Shown here one piece after another: positions 27,917 through 36,730 of a stretch of DNA of 64,000 nt. Within the stretch, counting starts at the first letter, position 1. Each line of letters starts with the position of its first letter. Position numbers and translations under genes: made by a program. Under the pieces are notes generated by a model. That model saw nothing but the letters and a program-made list of their open reading frames with translations. It ran no database searches and was not told the origin of the DNA. This DNA is from JBCDCE01 sp039182515 (GTDB lineage Bacteria > Pseudomonadota > Alphaproteobacteria > Rhodobacterales > Rhodobacteraceae). The stretch spans positions 1 to 64,000 of the forward strand of contig JBCDCE010000001.1 of assembly GCA_039182515.1 (NCBI GenBank). The letters are read 5' to 3'.

Positions 27917-28290
27917 AGGAGATCGCCGTCACCGAGGGTGCCAACCCGAGTGTGCCTTTCGTAAAAATTGAAGAGATCTAGTAATCACTGGCAAGTCTAC
28001 CCACATATTAAAGCGTTATGCGAAAAACCTGCATCACCTAACGCTGCCTGAAACCTTTGGTTTCAACGCGTTAGCTGATACGCGATGTCTCCGGTATTTC
28101 GTCAAACGCTATAAACACGGCGGGGTTGAATCTCGTTGATATTTGGGGCGACGAAAAGCCTTTCGAATATGTCAATCTCCTCCTTTGAGCAGGGTCCTAA
28201 GCTTGGGCTGTTTTAGAACTGTGATGGGAGGATTGCCCCAAAAACAAGGCCGTTGGGCCCATATAAATTGAGCAGAAGGAGCGCGTATTA
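27917..28290. other. Spacer carrying repeat copy 2
   Basis: 374 bp without a supported gene. It contains the second copy of the 107-bp palindromic element (28009-28115) and, near its end, the ribosome site AGAAGGAG of the dioxygenase gene. Confidence 0.6.
28009..28115 (+). repeat. 107-bp palindromic repeat element, copy 2
   Basis: Inverted relative to copy 1 at 166-272, with 7 substitutions and no indel in 107 bp. The dyad GAAACC-TTTG-GTTTC core and outer AGCGTT/AACGCT arms are kept, and one of the changes falls in the hairpin loop. Confidence 0.85.
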
Positions 28291-29319
28291 ATGCTGAAAA
28301 CAGTACATCTTTCACGGGCGCAAAAGGCAGAGTTGTCGCAAGCCATGTCTGCAGATGCGGCTTTTTCTACGGGGCAATCAGCCGGGTTAAGTCTTGTGAG
28401 TTTGGAAACCGCTGGCCGGGGTTTGCGGTCCGTTTCAGAGATCGGAAAAGAGATTGAAGCGCTTTCGCGACAAACCGGAGAAATAGGCGTGCTTTTGGTG
28501 AAGACAGGCAAGGATTTTTTATGGTCCACGCCAACGCCCTCGGCGCATAGTGCTCCGGAAAGCCATAAGCTCAGCCCTCTTGATGCGGTGCGTATCCTTC
28601 TGCAGGGCAAGGGCAATCAGTTTGGATTTGCCCATAAGAACCAAGCCAACGGCAACCTGTGTGATGACGTGATGCCCCTTTTGGAGCACCATGATACGGT
28701 TGGATTTTCCCAAGGCAGATCACTGGGATGGCACACGGAAGATGCGGTCTTTAACCGTCCTGAGGTAGATCTGAGCCCAGATATCATCTCCTTGGCCTTC
28801 TTGCGGGCGCGTGAAGATGACATCGCTTCGATCTCAATGCCCAACGTGGATGATCTGTCTCTTGCGAGCAAAAAGGCGTTGGAACGAGAAGTCTTTGTGG
28901 CGCGTTTGAGCCTTGCACACGGCGCGGGCGAAGGGCGCAATTGGCCAATGAAATCATTGATTTACAATGGGTCGTACTTGCGTGTCAGCTTTGCGAGGAT
29001 AGAAGAGGATCGGGAGATTTACCTATCGAACGGCACCTATGGGGCGCTCTTGGAGCTACGCGAATTGCTTGATGCCTACTGCGTCGATATCAAAATCGAA
29101 GCCGGTGATATCCTTTTTATCGACAACAAACGCGTTGCCCATTGCCGCAAACCCTACGCCTCGCCGCCGCGCTACAACGGCACGGATCGTTGGCAAAGGC
29201 GTTTAATCTCTGTTCATGGGAGCCGCGCATCGGCGGTTGATGACTGCTTTTTGGACGGTGCAAAAAACCTTCCACGCGTCATTGATGCAGACAAAGCCAT
29301 TGCCAAAATGGAACGCTAA
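28291..29319 (+). CDS. Clavaminate-synthase-like Fe(II)/2-oxoglutarate dioxygenase
   Basis: A 342-residue TauD/TfdA-superfamily oxygenase. Iron ligands appear to be His148 and Glu150 (GWHTED) and His284 (VAHCRKPY), with an Arg at 303/304 (DRWQRRLIS) to hold 2-oxoglutarate. The HXE variant places it near clavaminate synthase, asparagine oxygenase and arginine beta-hydroxylases, which hydroxylate free amino acids or derivatives. Strong ribosome site AGAAGGAG before ATG 28291. No biosynthetic partner genes adjoin it, so the product is unknown. Confidence 0.8.
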   Translation: MLKTVHLSRAQKAELSQAMSADAAFSTGQSAGLSLVSLETAGRGLRSVSEIGKEIEALSRQTGEIGVLLVKTGKDFLWSTPTPSAHSAPESHKLSPLDAVRILLQGKGNQFGFAHKNQANGNLCDDVMPLLEHHDTVGFSQGRSLGWHTEDAVFNRPEVDLSPDIISLAFLRAREDDIASISMPNVDDLSLASKKALEREVFVARLSLAHGAGEGRNWPMKSLIYNGSYLRVSFARIEEDREIYLSNGTYGALLELRELLDAYCVDIKIEAGDILFIDNKRVAHCRKPYASPPRYNGTDRWQRRLISVHGSRASAVDDCFLDGAKNLPRVIDADKAIAKMER

Positions 29320-29387
29320 GAGCTCAGGGAATTGACGAACGGTACGAGTTGGCCAAAGCTCCGATTGAATTGTGTGAGAGGGAAGAT

Positions 29388-30047
29388 GTGACAAGTTTCA
29401 TCGAACATCCCTATGTGCAAATCTTTGGTTTGCTTTTTGGCGGGTTTGGGCTCTCGCTTTTGGTGTGGTCTTTGCGCGGCGCAAAGAAGGTTGCCTCTGG
29501 TGAATCTGTTTTGGAACGCTATGATGATTACCTGCTGAGTGCCGCACAGTTTCATGAGATTAACGAGGCTTATGAGTTCATGAAGTTCCACGTGGGCGCG
29601 CTCAATATTTCTCCGCTCAATACGTGGAAGGCGCGCCATAACTTGAACCCAAACACGCTCTTTTTGCTGCGTGTGCGGTCGAGCAAACCGGGCCCAAGCG
29701 AGCACGAACTTAAGGGTGTGTTTTCTTTCATCCCGGTTACTCAAGCTGCGGTTGATCTGCTCAATCTCAACAAGCTTTCGGCCGGAGGGTTTGAGAAACA
29801 GCACATCGCGAGCAGTGTCGATGAGGCGGACGGCTTTTATATTTCGATTCTGATCGGTGAGGGGGCCATCGCAAAAGGCGTGCTGATCTCGCACCTTAGG
29901 CTGAAAGTTCTCGAGGCCGTCGCAGCAGACAAGCCGACCTTTGCGCGACCAGCAACCAGTCTTGGGCTGCGCACCGCAAAAGACTTCTCGTTTGCGCCCG
30001 TCCAAGACGGCATGAACCAGTTGCACGAGATCCATCGCTATCATTAG
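29388..30047 (+). CDS. Membrane-anchored protein of unknown function
   Basis: 219 residues from GTG 29388, which follows GAGAGGGAAGAT. One N-terminal helix (about 10-27, VQIFGLLFGGFGLSLLVW) precedes a cytosolic domain with YEFMKFHVGALNISPLNTW and GFYISILIGEGAIAKGVLISHL, somewhat like an acyltransferase core but not assignable. A TTG start at 29349 would add 13 residues with no ribosome site. It lies 68 bp after the dioxygenase and may be co-transcribed. Confidence 0.6.
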   Translation: MTSFIEHPYVQIFGLLFGGFGLSLLVWSLRGAKKVASGESVLERYDDYLLSAAQFHEINEAYEFMKFHVGALNISPLNTWKARHNLNPNTLFLLRVRSSKPGPSEHELKGVFSFIPVTQAAVDLLNLNKLSAGGFEKQHIASSVDEADGFYISILIGEGAIAKGVLISHLRLKVLEAVAADKPTFARPATSLGLRTAKDFSFAPVQDGMNQLHEIHRYH

Positions 30048-30182
30048 GTGCCATTTCCCATCCGCCCAGTCTCAATATTCGGGCGTAGTCCTGGGGAGAA
30101 GAATGAGAGAAAACCGTGTCGCGTCCCAAACAGTGCTAACCTTTCAAGCTCGCTTTTGGCAAAACCCGCTAAAGGAAAACCG

Positions 30183-30944
30183 ATGACAAACACGTCCGTG
30201 AGAACGCTTACACTTTCGGCCGTCTTTTGTGTGGTGGCCCATCCGTTTTTTGCGTCATCTGAGGAGGACGTTTTGGACTGCGGGCCGTTTCGTGAGGGCG
30301 GGACAGCTGTGAGCGAGATGAAAGTGAGCACCTTTCATCACCGTGGAGAAATCGCAGAGCCGAGGTGGATGCCCATTCGTTGGCCGATTAAAAGCCGGAT
30401 ATTTGCACCTAAGGTCACGAACGGCCGGGCTGTCGAGGATCCAATCGAAACCTGGATGACCTTTTATGTTGCATTGCCGGATGGTCGCCCATTTCGCACA
30501 ACTGAAATCCATCCAGATCGCGTCAATGTGACGATCAGCGCAGTCGATTTCTATCCGTTGCACTCGAAGCTGCCAAGTCTGGCTGGGGTCTTTGATAATT
30601 TACCACTTCAACGCACAGCGCAAGGAACAACATTTAGAGATTCAAACGGTTTCAAATTCAATGATTTGACAATTGGAGAGGATTGGCGTGGCGTTTATTA
30701 TGATTTATCTTCCGAAATACATCGTGCAGAGTGGGATATTTTCGCACGTTGGAATGAAAATGACGAGATAGATGGCATTTTGAAATGTGGATCAGTAGAT
30801 GTTTTCGCTTTTCCGAGTTGCACTCTGCACAAGAAACACGAACCAATTTTTCTTGAAGCACGCTTTGATCGCGACGTCTTAAATCGATTGAACGAGGTTG
30901 AGCTTATACTCGATACGGCTGCTCGTTGTCTCAGAGATCTTTGA
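30183..30944 (+). CDS. Exported protein of unknown function
   Basis: 253 residues with a signal peptide (about 1-24, ending FFASS). The mature region contains DCGPFREGG, TTEIHPDRVNVTISAVDFYPLH and paired cysteines (LKCGS, FPSCTLHKK). No family recognised. The 3' half (from about 30590) is visibly AT-richer than surrounding genes, which points to acquired DNA. ATG 30183 follows AAGGAAA. Confidence 0.6.
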   Translation: MTNTSVRTLTLSAVFCVVAHPFFASSEEDVLDCGPFREGGTAVSEMKVSTFHHRGEIAEPRWMPIRWPIKSRIFAPKVTNGRAVEDPIETWMTFYVALPDGRPFRTTEIHPDRVNVTISAVDFYPLHSKLPSLAGVFDNLPLQRTAQGTTFRDSNGFKFNDLTIGEDWRGVYYDLSSEIHRAEWDIFARWNENDEIDGILKCGSVDVFAFPSCTLHKKHEPIFLEARFDRDVLNRLNEVELILDTAARCLRDL

Positions 30945-30982
30945 AGGTTTACAAAGACGTCTCGTTCCAAGCCGTCGCTCAA

Positions 30983-32062
30983 TCAAATCGCCTCTAAAAC
31001 CGCATCGGCAATGGCTGCGCCGCAGGCTTTCGTGTCCGCGGGTCCGCCAAGGTCAGGTGTGCGCAGCGCCTCTTCAGTCAAAACGCGCTCGATGGCGGTG
31101 ACGATGGCGTGTCCGGCCTCATGGGCGCCCAGGTGGTCGAGCATCATGGCTGCGGCCCAAATTTGCCCCACAGGGTTGGCGATGCCTTGGCCTGCGATAT
31201 CAGGGGCGGAGCCGTGCACAGGCTCAAAGAGCGAGGGAAATTTCCCCTCCGGATTAATATTGCCCGATGGCGCAATGCCAATTGTGCCGGTGCAGGCGGG
31301 GCCGAGATCCGAGAGGATATCGCCAAAGAGATTTGAGGCCACCACCACGTCGAACCAATCAGGATGCAGCACAAACTGGGCGGTTAAGATGTCGATATGG
31401 TACTTGTCGACGCGAATGTCTGGGTAATCCCGCGCCATCTCAGCCACGCGCTCATCCCAATAGGGCATCGTGATCGAGATCCCGTTGGATTTGGTGGCAG
31501 AGGTGAGGTGACCACCGCGTTTGGCCGCCAATTCAAAGGCATATTTCAAGATCCGATCCACGCCGATCCGGCTCATGACGGTTTCTTGCACAACAATCTC
31601 GCGGTCCGTGCCGGGAAACATTTTGCCGCCAATGGAAGAGTATTCACCTTCGGTGTTTTCGCGCACGATCATCATATCAATGTCCCCCGGCGCGCGGCCC
31701 GCCAAGGGCAGGGGCACGCCCGGCATCGCACGGGCAGGGCGCAGGCTGACATATTGATCGAACTCCCGCCGAAACTGAATGAGCGAGCCCCAAAGCGAGA
31801 TGTGATCCGGCACAATCTCGGGCCAGCCAACCGCGCCAAAGAAGAGTGCATCGTTGCCGCTGAGCCGTGCTTTCCAATCGTCTGGCATCATTTCCCCGTG
31901 CTGAGTGTAATAGTCGGCTGAAGCAAACGCGTGCTCTTCAAAGTCGAACCCGAGACCAAACCGTTTTGCGGCGGCGTCCAACACGCGGATGCCTTCAGGG
32001 ACCGTCTCTTTGCCAATACCGTCTCCGGGGATGACCGCAATCTTAAGGCTGTTCTTCGGCAT
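30983..32062 (-). CDS. Tartrate/D-malate dehydrogenase (decarboxylating)
   Basis: NAD-dependent beta-decarboxylating dehydrogenase of the IDH/IPMDH family, 359 residues. AVIPGDGIGKE at the start, IVRENTEGEYSS, the Mg/substrate loop YHIDILTAQFVLHPDWFDVVVASNLFGDILSD (positions about 222-253) and EPVHGSAPDIAG place it with the TtuC/DmlA/YeaU group rather than with leuB. It would turn D-malate into pyruvate or act on tartrate. ATG 32062 starts at the conserved N-terminus; 15 upstream residues are not conserved. Confidence 0.88.
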   Translation of the reverse strand: MPKNSLKIAVIPGDGIGKETVPEGIRVLDAAAKRFGLGFDFEEHAFASADYYTQHGEMMPDDWKARLSGNDALFFGAVGWPEIVPDHISLWGSLIQFRREFDQYVSLRPARAMPGVPLPLAGRAPGDIDMMIVRENTEGEYSSIGGKMFPGTDREIVVQETVMSRIGVDRILKYAFELAAKRGGHLTSATKSNGISITMPYWDERVAEMARDYPDIRVDKYHIDILTAQFVLHPDWFDVVVASNLFGDILSDLGPACTGTIGIAPSGNINPEGKFPSLFEPVHGSAPDIAGQGIANPVGQIWAAAMMLDHLGAHEAGHAIVTAIERVLTEEALRTPDLGGPADTKACGAAIADAVLEAI

Positions 32063-32310
32063 GTTTGTGGTCCCCCCCAAATCGCGTAGTGCGTCTAAGA
32101 GCAGCATAAAGCGAAGGCCATCCAGGGCCAGCCCAAATGCGACGGCGCGATTGGGCCACTCGCGCCTGAAAGTGCAAAGAGGGGACCGCAGGGCTTTCCT
32201 CCGAAAGCTCGGTTTGGGCCGTGTCCTTGAGCTTTAGTTGTCAGGTCCTTTGATGATTGCTTTGAACGCGTGAGTTTGCGATTGGGTGGACATCTAGCTG
32301 AGGATGCCCC

Positions 32311-32697
32311 ATGCGACTGCACTTTCACCACACGGCCCTGATTGTGAGCGACTACGCAGCCTCCAAAGCCTTCTATTGCGATGTTCTTGGCCTCGAAATT
32401 CTGGCGGAAAACCACCGAGAAGACCGGGGCTCTTGGAAACTCGATCTGGCCTTGGCGGACGGGGGGCAGCTTGAACTCTTCAGTTTCCCAAACCCTCCGG
32501 CGCGGCCAAATGCTCCGGAGGCCTGTGGTTTGCGCCATCTCGCGTTTCGGGTGGACGACATTGAGGCGGCAATTCTGGAACTTGAGGCCAAGGGTGTTGA
32601 GGTGGAACCGGTTCGAATCGATCCCTACACACAGGCCCGTTTTACATTTTTCAAAGATCCCGACGGGCTGCCTCTAGAGTTTTACGAACTGGCTTAG
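32311..32697 (+). CDS. VOC family protein (glyoxalase-like)
   Basis: A 128-residue vicinal-oxygen-chelate protein. HFHHTALIVSDYAASKAFYCDVLG and LRHLAFRVDDIEAAI give the paired beta-alpha-beta halves, ending PDGLPLEFYEL. Metal-site positions His6/His7, Glu56 and Glu125 look intact, which is closest to the YaeR/SMU1112c group. Substrate unknown. It lies directly before the operator region of the catabolic cluster but 131 bp away, so it is probably separate. Confidence 0.8.
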   Translation: MRLHFHHTALIVSDYAASKAFYCDVLGLEILAENHREDRGSWKLDLALADGGQLELFSFPNPPARPNAPEACGLRHLAFRVDDIEAAILELEAKGVEVEPVRIDPYTQARFTFFKDPDGLPLEFYELA

Positions 32698-32760
32698 CCC
32701 CTGAAATAAATCGAAAATTCAATTGTGATGGCCTTCTAAGACTTTTCGCATTGCAAATAG

Positions 32761-32795
32761 TGGAACGTTCCAATATCCATTTATGGAACGTTCCA
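32761..32795 (+). promoter_or_regulatory. Two LacI-type operators ahead of the catabolic operon
   Basis: The perfect palindrome TGGAACGTTCCA occurs at 32761-32772 and 32784-32795, 23 bp apart centre to centre, close to two helical turns. Central CG and flanking AA/TT are typical for LacI/GalR-family operators. They sit 33-67 bp before the start of the CoA-transferase. The LacI-family gene at 45769-46773, inside the same operon, is the obvious candidate regulator. Confidence 0.85.
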
Positions 32796-32827
32796 ATAAG
32801 TCCATTGGAGCCTGGGAGGGGATAAAC

Positions 32828-34399
32828 ATGTCCAAGGTTGTACCGGTCTCAGAAGCGGTTGCAGGGATCGGCGATGATGCTGTCGTCTCCGTGTCCTCTT
32901 CCTCGACGCTTGGCTGTCCGGACGCGGTTTTGGCGGCCATTGGTGCCCGGTTCGACGCAACAGGGCACCCCCAAAACATCACCTCGCTCCACCCGATCGC
33001 CGCAGGCGACGTCTACGGCGTGAAGGGCATGGATCACATCGCCAAAGATGGCCTGTTGTCGCGCGTATTGGCAGGATCCTACCCGTCAGGCCCATCCAGC
33101 GTAGAAATGCCAGAGATCTGGAAAATGATCGTGGAAAACCGCGTGGCGGCTTACAACGTGCCCTCGGGCATCATGTTCGACATGCACCGTGAGGCGGCGG
33201 CCAAACGCCCCGGCGTGCTGACCGAAGTGGGGCTCGATACCTTCGTGGATCCGATCCGCCAGGGCTGCGCGATGAACGAGCGGGGTACGGCCGCGCCGAT
33301 TGTCGAGCGCGCTGAATTTGGCGGCAAAACCTGGCTGCACTTTCCAAACATTGCGCCCGATGTCGCGATCATCCGGGCAACCACGGCCGATGAGCGGGGC
33401 AATCTGACTTATGAACATGAAGGCGCCTATCTGGGCGGTCTCGAACAGGCGATTGCCGTGCGCAACAACGGCGGCTTGGTGATTGCCCAGGTCAAGCGGG
33501 TGACCGCAAACGGGTCCTTGCGCCCCCATGATGTGCGGGTCCCCGGCCATTTAGTGGACTGCATTGTCGTCGACCCCGACCAGAAGCAGACAACCCAAAC
33601 ACCTTACGATCCCGCGATTTCTGGGGAAATCATGCGCCCCTGGAGCAGCTTCTCGCTCGCGGACTACGGGGTTGAAAAGGTCATCGCCCGCCGCGCCGCC
33701 ATGGAATTAAAGCGCGGCATGACCGCCAATCTGGGGTTTGGCATCAGCGCCATGGTGCCCCGGGTTTTGCTGGAAGAAGGCTATCCCGACGCGGTCACCT
33801 GGGCGATTGAACAAGGCGCTGTGGGCGGCGTGCCGCTCACCGGGTTCGCCTTTGGCTGCGCGTCAAACGCCGACGCCTATGTCCCGTCCCCCCAACAGTT
33901 CATCTATTTCCAAGGGGCTGGTTTCGACAAATCGTTCTTGTCGTTCATGGAGGTCGACGTTGAAGGCAACGTGAACGTCTCAAAACTCGGCAAAAAGCCT
34001 TATCTAACGGCGGGGTGTGGTGGCTTTGTCGACATCACCGCCAAGGCCAAAAATATCGTCTTCTCCGGTTGGTTCGAGGCCGGCGCCAAGATCGGTCTCA
34101 CAAACGACGGCATCAGTATCGACGCCCCTGGCAAGTTCACCAAAATGGTCGATGAGGTCGAGCACGTGACCTTTTCCGGCAAACGCGCGCGCGAGCAAGG
34201 TCAGAACGTGATCTATGTGACCGAGCGCTGCGTGATTTCACTTGAGGGCAACGGACTTGTTGCGACCGAAATTATGCCGGGCATCGATCCGCAAGAGCAT
34301 ATCGTTGGCCCCTCCCAAGGTCGGGTCCAAGTGGCCGAGAACGCAAAGGTAATCTCCAAAGCCTTGCTGGCTGACGCGCCGATGGGGCTCACCCTGTGA
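32828..34399 (+). CDS. Fused acyl-CoA:acetate/3-ketoacid CoA-transferase
   Basis: Class I CoA-transferase with alpha and beta halves in one 523-residue chain, like propionate CoA-transferase (Pct/YdiF). The beta half carries the catalytic Glu328 in WAIEQGAVGGVPLTGF; SGWFEAGAKI and GCGGFVDITAKAKNIVFSG follow. It would move CoA from a donor such as acetyl-CoA or succinyl-CoA to a carboxylic acid made by the pathway. ATG 32828 follows GGGAGGGG; an ATG at 32783 would place the second operator inside the gene and is rejected. First gene of the operon. Confidence 0.88.
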   Translation: MSKVVPVSEAVAGIGDDAVVSVSSSSTLGCPDAVLAAIGARFDATGHPQNITSLHPIAAGDVYGVKGMDHIAKDGLLSRVLAGSYPSGPSSVEMPEIWKMIVENRVAAYNVPSGIMFDMHREAAAKRPGVLTEVGLDTFVDPIRQGCAMNERGTAAPIVERAEFGGKTWLHFPNIAPDVAIIRATTADERGNLTYEHEGAYLGGLEQAIAVRNNGGLVIAQVKRVTANGSLRPHDVRVPGHLVDCIVVDPDQKQTTQTPYDPAISGEIMRPWSSFSLADYGVEKVIARRAAMELKRGMTANLGFGISAMVPRVLLEEGYPDAVTWAIEQGAVGGVPLTGFAFGCASNADAYVPSPQQFIYFQGAGFDKSFLSFMEVDVEGNVNVSKLGKKPYLTAGCGGFVDITAKAKNIVFSGWFEAGAKIGLTNDGISIDAPGKFTKMVDEVEHVTFSGKRAREQGQNVIYVTERCVISLEGNGLVATEIMPGIDPQEHIVGPSQGRVQVAENAKVISKALLADAPMGLTL

Positions 34400-35163
34400 G
34401 CGAAATAACCCTGTCATATGAGGGCGCTATTGCGGTGCTGACGGTGTCGAACGAGGCAAAGCTCAATGCTTTGACCATGGCGATGTTGGACGGGCTCGAC
34501 GGGCATCTGTCTCAGATCGACCGCGACCCGAGCACGCGCGCCGTGATCCTAACGGGGGCTGGACCCAAGGCCTTTTGTTGCGGGGCCGATATTGCGGAAT
34601 GGGGGGCTTTGTCACCTGCCGAATTTGCCCGGAACTGGGTGCGCGACGGCCACCGGATCTTTGACCGCCTGGCGCGGCTTTCCAAGCCGACGATAGGGGC
34701 ATTGAACGGCCATGCCTTTGGTGGAGGCCTCGAATTGGCCGCCGCCTGCGACATCCGGGTGATGACCCCGCGCGCAACGCTTGCTTTGCCCGAAGCCAAA
34801 GTTGGGATTGTGCCCGGCTGGTCCGGAACCCAGCGCTTGATGCGCTTGCTGCCCGAGCCTGTGGTCAAAGAGATGGCTTTGTTTGGCCGTCGCATCTCCT
34901 CTGAGCGCGCTTTGAGCCTTGGATTTGCAGCAGAGGTGTCGGAAGACGCGCTCAGTGCCGCAAAGCAGATCGCCGCCGACTTGGCCGATGTTTCTCCTCG
35001 CGCAAATGAAATCACCAAGGCGATGATCCACGGCGCTGTTGGGGAAGATCGCGGGGCTGCCATTGAAGTCCTTGGGGCCGCCGCAGCAGGTCCAAGCGCG
35101 GATCGCGCGGAAGGCGTCGAGGCTTTCCTCAACAAACGTTCCCCCAAGTTTACAGGGCTCTAG
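34396..35163 (+). CDS. Enoyl-CoA hydratase/isomerase family protein
   Basis: A 255-residue crotonase-fold enzyme. Oxyanion-hole elements are CCGADIAEWG (near 62) and GHAFGGGLELAAACDIR (near 105). LPEAKVGIVPGWSGTQRL retains one catalytic Glu position, but the usual GAGGTQ is changed to GWSGTQ. It hydrates or isomerises a CoA thioester, probably the one made by the adjoining CoA-transferase. GTG start at 34396 overlapping the previous stop (GTGA). Confidence 0.85.
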   Translation: MSEITLSYEGAIAVLTVSNEAKLNALTMAMLDGLDGHLSQIDRDPSTRAVILTGAGPKAFCCGADIAEWGALSPAEFARNWVRDGHRIFDRLARLSKPTIGALNGHAFGGGLELAAACDIRVMTPRATLALPEAKVGIVPGWSGTQRLMRLLPEPVVKEMALFGRRISSERALSLGFAAEVSEDALSAAKQIAADLADVSPRANEITKAMIHGAVGEDRGAAIEVLGAAAAGPSADRAEGVEAFLNKRSPKFTGL

Positions 35164-35166
35164 GAT

Positions 35167-36690
35167 ATGAAAGACCTCTCCATCAACACGGCGACCGCCT
35201 ATGATCTACCCCCGGTCTATGCAGGCAGGCACCTGATCGATGGTGCCTGGGTCGAGGGTTCTGAAACCTTTGAGCGCGTCTCTCCCTCCCATGACGTTGT
35301 TGTCAGCCGCAATGCTCTGGGCACTGAGGCTGAAGCTGAGGCCGCAATCTCAGCGGCGCGCCGGGCCTTTGATGCAGGTGTCTGGAGCCGGATTTCCGCC
35401 AAAGAGCGCGCCGCCGTTTTGCTGAAAGTCGCCGATCTGATCGAGGCGAATGTGGAGCGTATCGCTGTGCAAGAAACCTTGGAGAGCGGCAAACCCATCA
35501 CCCAAGCGCGCGGCGAAGTGGGCGGGGCCGCAGACCTCTGGCGCTATGCCGCATCGCTGGCGCGGACCTCCCATGGCGACAGTCACAATTCCCTGGGCGA
35601 AGACATGCTGGGCGTGGTGGTCAAAGACCCGATTGGCGTCGTGTCAATCATCACGCCTTGGAACTTTCCGTTCTGGATCCTGAGCCAGAAACTCCCCTTT
35701 GCGCTCGCGGCGGGCTGCACGGTTGTGGTGAAACCGTCCGAGATGACGCCGTCCTCTACCGTGATGATGGGCGAGTTGCTGATTGAGGCAGGCTTGCCTG
35801 CGGGCGTGTGCAACATCGTGCTGGGCTACGGCCAACCCGTTGGCAGCGTGATGTCGACCCATAAAGACGTGGATATGGTCACCTTCACGGGCTCCACAGC
35901 GGTGGGCAAGCTTATCACACAGGCCTCTTCGGACACCTTAAAGAAGGTCGCCCTGGAGCTGGGCGGCAAAAACCCCCAGGTAATTATGCCGGACGCGGAT
36001 CTGGAAAATGCCGCTGATGCCGTCACCTTTGGCGTCTATTTCAACGTGGGCCAGTGCTGCAATTCCTCGAGCCGGATCATCGTGCATGAAGACATTGCTG
36101 AGGCCTTTGTGGCCCGGGTGGTTGAGCTGTCGAAACAGGTCAAATTCGGCGACCCACTGGATGACAGCACCCAGGTCGGTGCGATTGTGACCGCAGAGCA
36201 CAACGCCAAAATCAACGCCTACGTGCAAGAGGCCGTGACGGCCGGTGCCAAGGTCGAGCTTGGCGGTGGGCCGCTGGCCGTGGACGGTCTTGGCCCCCAG
36301 TTCTACCAGCCAACGGTGGTGACACATGTGAGCCCAGACATGGCCATCGCCCGCGAAGAGGTCTTTGGCCCCGTGCTCACCGTTTTGACGTTTAAGACCC
36401 TGGACGAGGCCATCGCCCTGACCAACGACAGCGACTACGGCCTCTCGGCGGGGATTTGGAGCAATGACATCCACACCTGTCTCGAATTCTCACGCCGTGC
36501 CCACGCTGGCACGGTTTGGACGAACACTTGGATGGACGGCTATCCGGAGCTGGCCTTTGGTGGGGTCAAGCAATCCGGCCAAGGCCGCGAGATTGGCAAA
36601 TACGGATACGACGAATTTCTTGAGGTGAAATCACTGGTCATGCGCGTTGGGCGCGACAGCCGGGCACCTTGGGTGAAAACAGGCGCCTGA
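35167..36690 (+). CDS. Aldehyde dehydrogenase family protein
   Basis: NAD(P)-dependent aldehyde dehydrogenase, 507 residues. Catalytic Glu264 in ALELGGKNP and Cys298 in NVGQCCNSSSR are present, with the cofactor segment TPWNFPFWI and FTGSTAVGK. Resembles betaine-, gamma-aminobutyraldehyde- and sugar-aldehyde-type members, so the substrate is open. It is 3 bp from the crotonase gene. Confidence 0.9.
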   Translation: MKDLSINTATAYDLPPVYAGRHLIDGAWVEGSETFERVSPSHDVVVSRNALGTEAEAEAAISAARRAFDAGVWSRISAKERAAVLLKVADLIEANVERIAVQETLESGKPITQARGEVGGAADLWRYAASLARTSHGDSHNSLGEDMLGVVVKDPIGVVSIITPWNFPFWILSQKLPFALAAGCTVVVKPSEMTPSSTVMMGELLIEAGLPAGVCNIVLGYGQPVGSVMSTHKDVDMVTFTGSTAVGKLITQASSDTLKKVALELGGKNPQVIMPDADLENAADAVTFGVYFNVGQCCNSSSRIIVHEDIAEAFVARVVELSKQVKFGDPLDDSTQVGAIVTAEHNAKINAYVQEAVTAGAKVELGGGPLAVDGLGPQFYQPTVVTHVSPDMAIAREEVFGPVLTVLTFKTLDEAIALTNDSDYGLSAGIWSNDIHTCLEFSRRAHAGTVWTNTWMDGYPELAFGGVKQSGQGREIGKYGYDEFLEVKSLVMRVGRDSRAPWVKTGA

Positions 36691-36730
36691 TAAGGCGTCA
36701 CATATGAAACGCGACATGGGAGGAAACCAA

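Noticed and set aside
32783..32827. Earlier ATG for the CoA-transferase
   Set aside because: It would put the second operator palindrome inside the coding region; ATG 32828 has the ribosome site GGGAGGGG.
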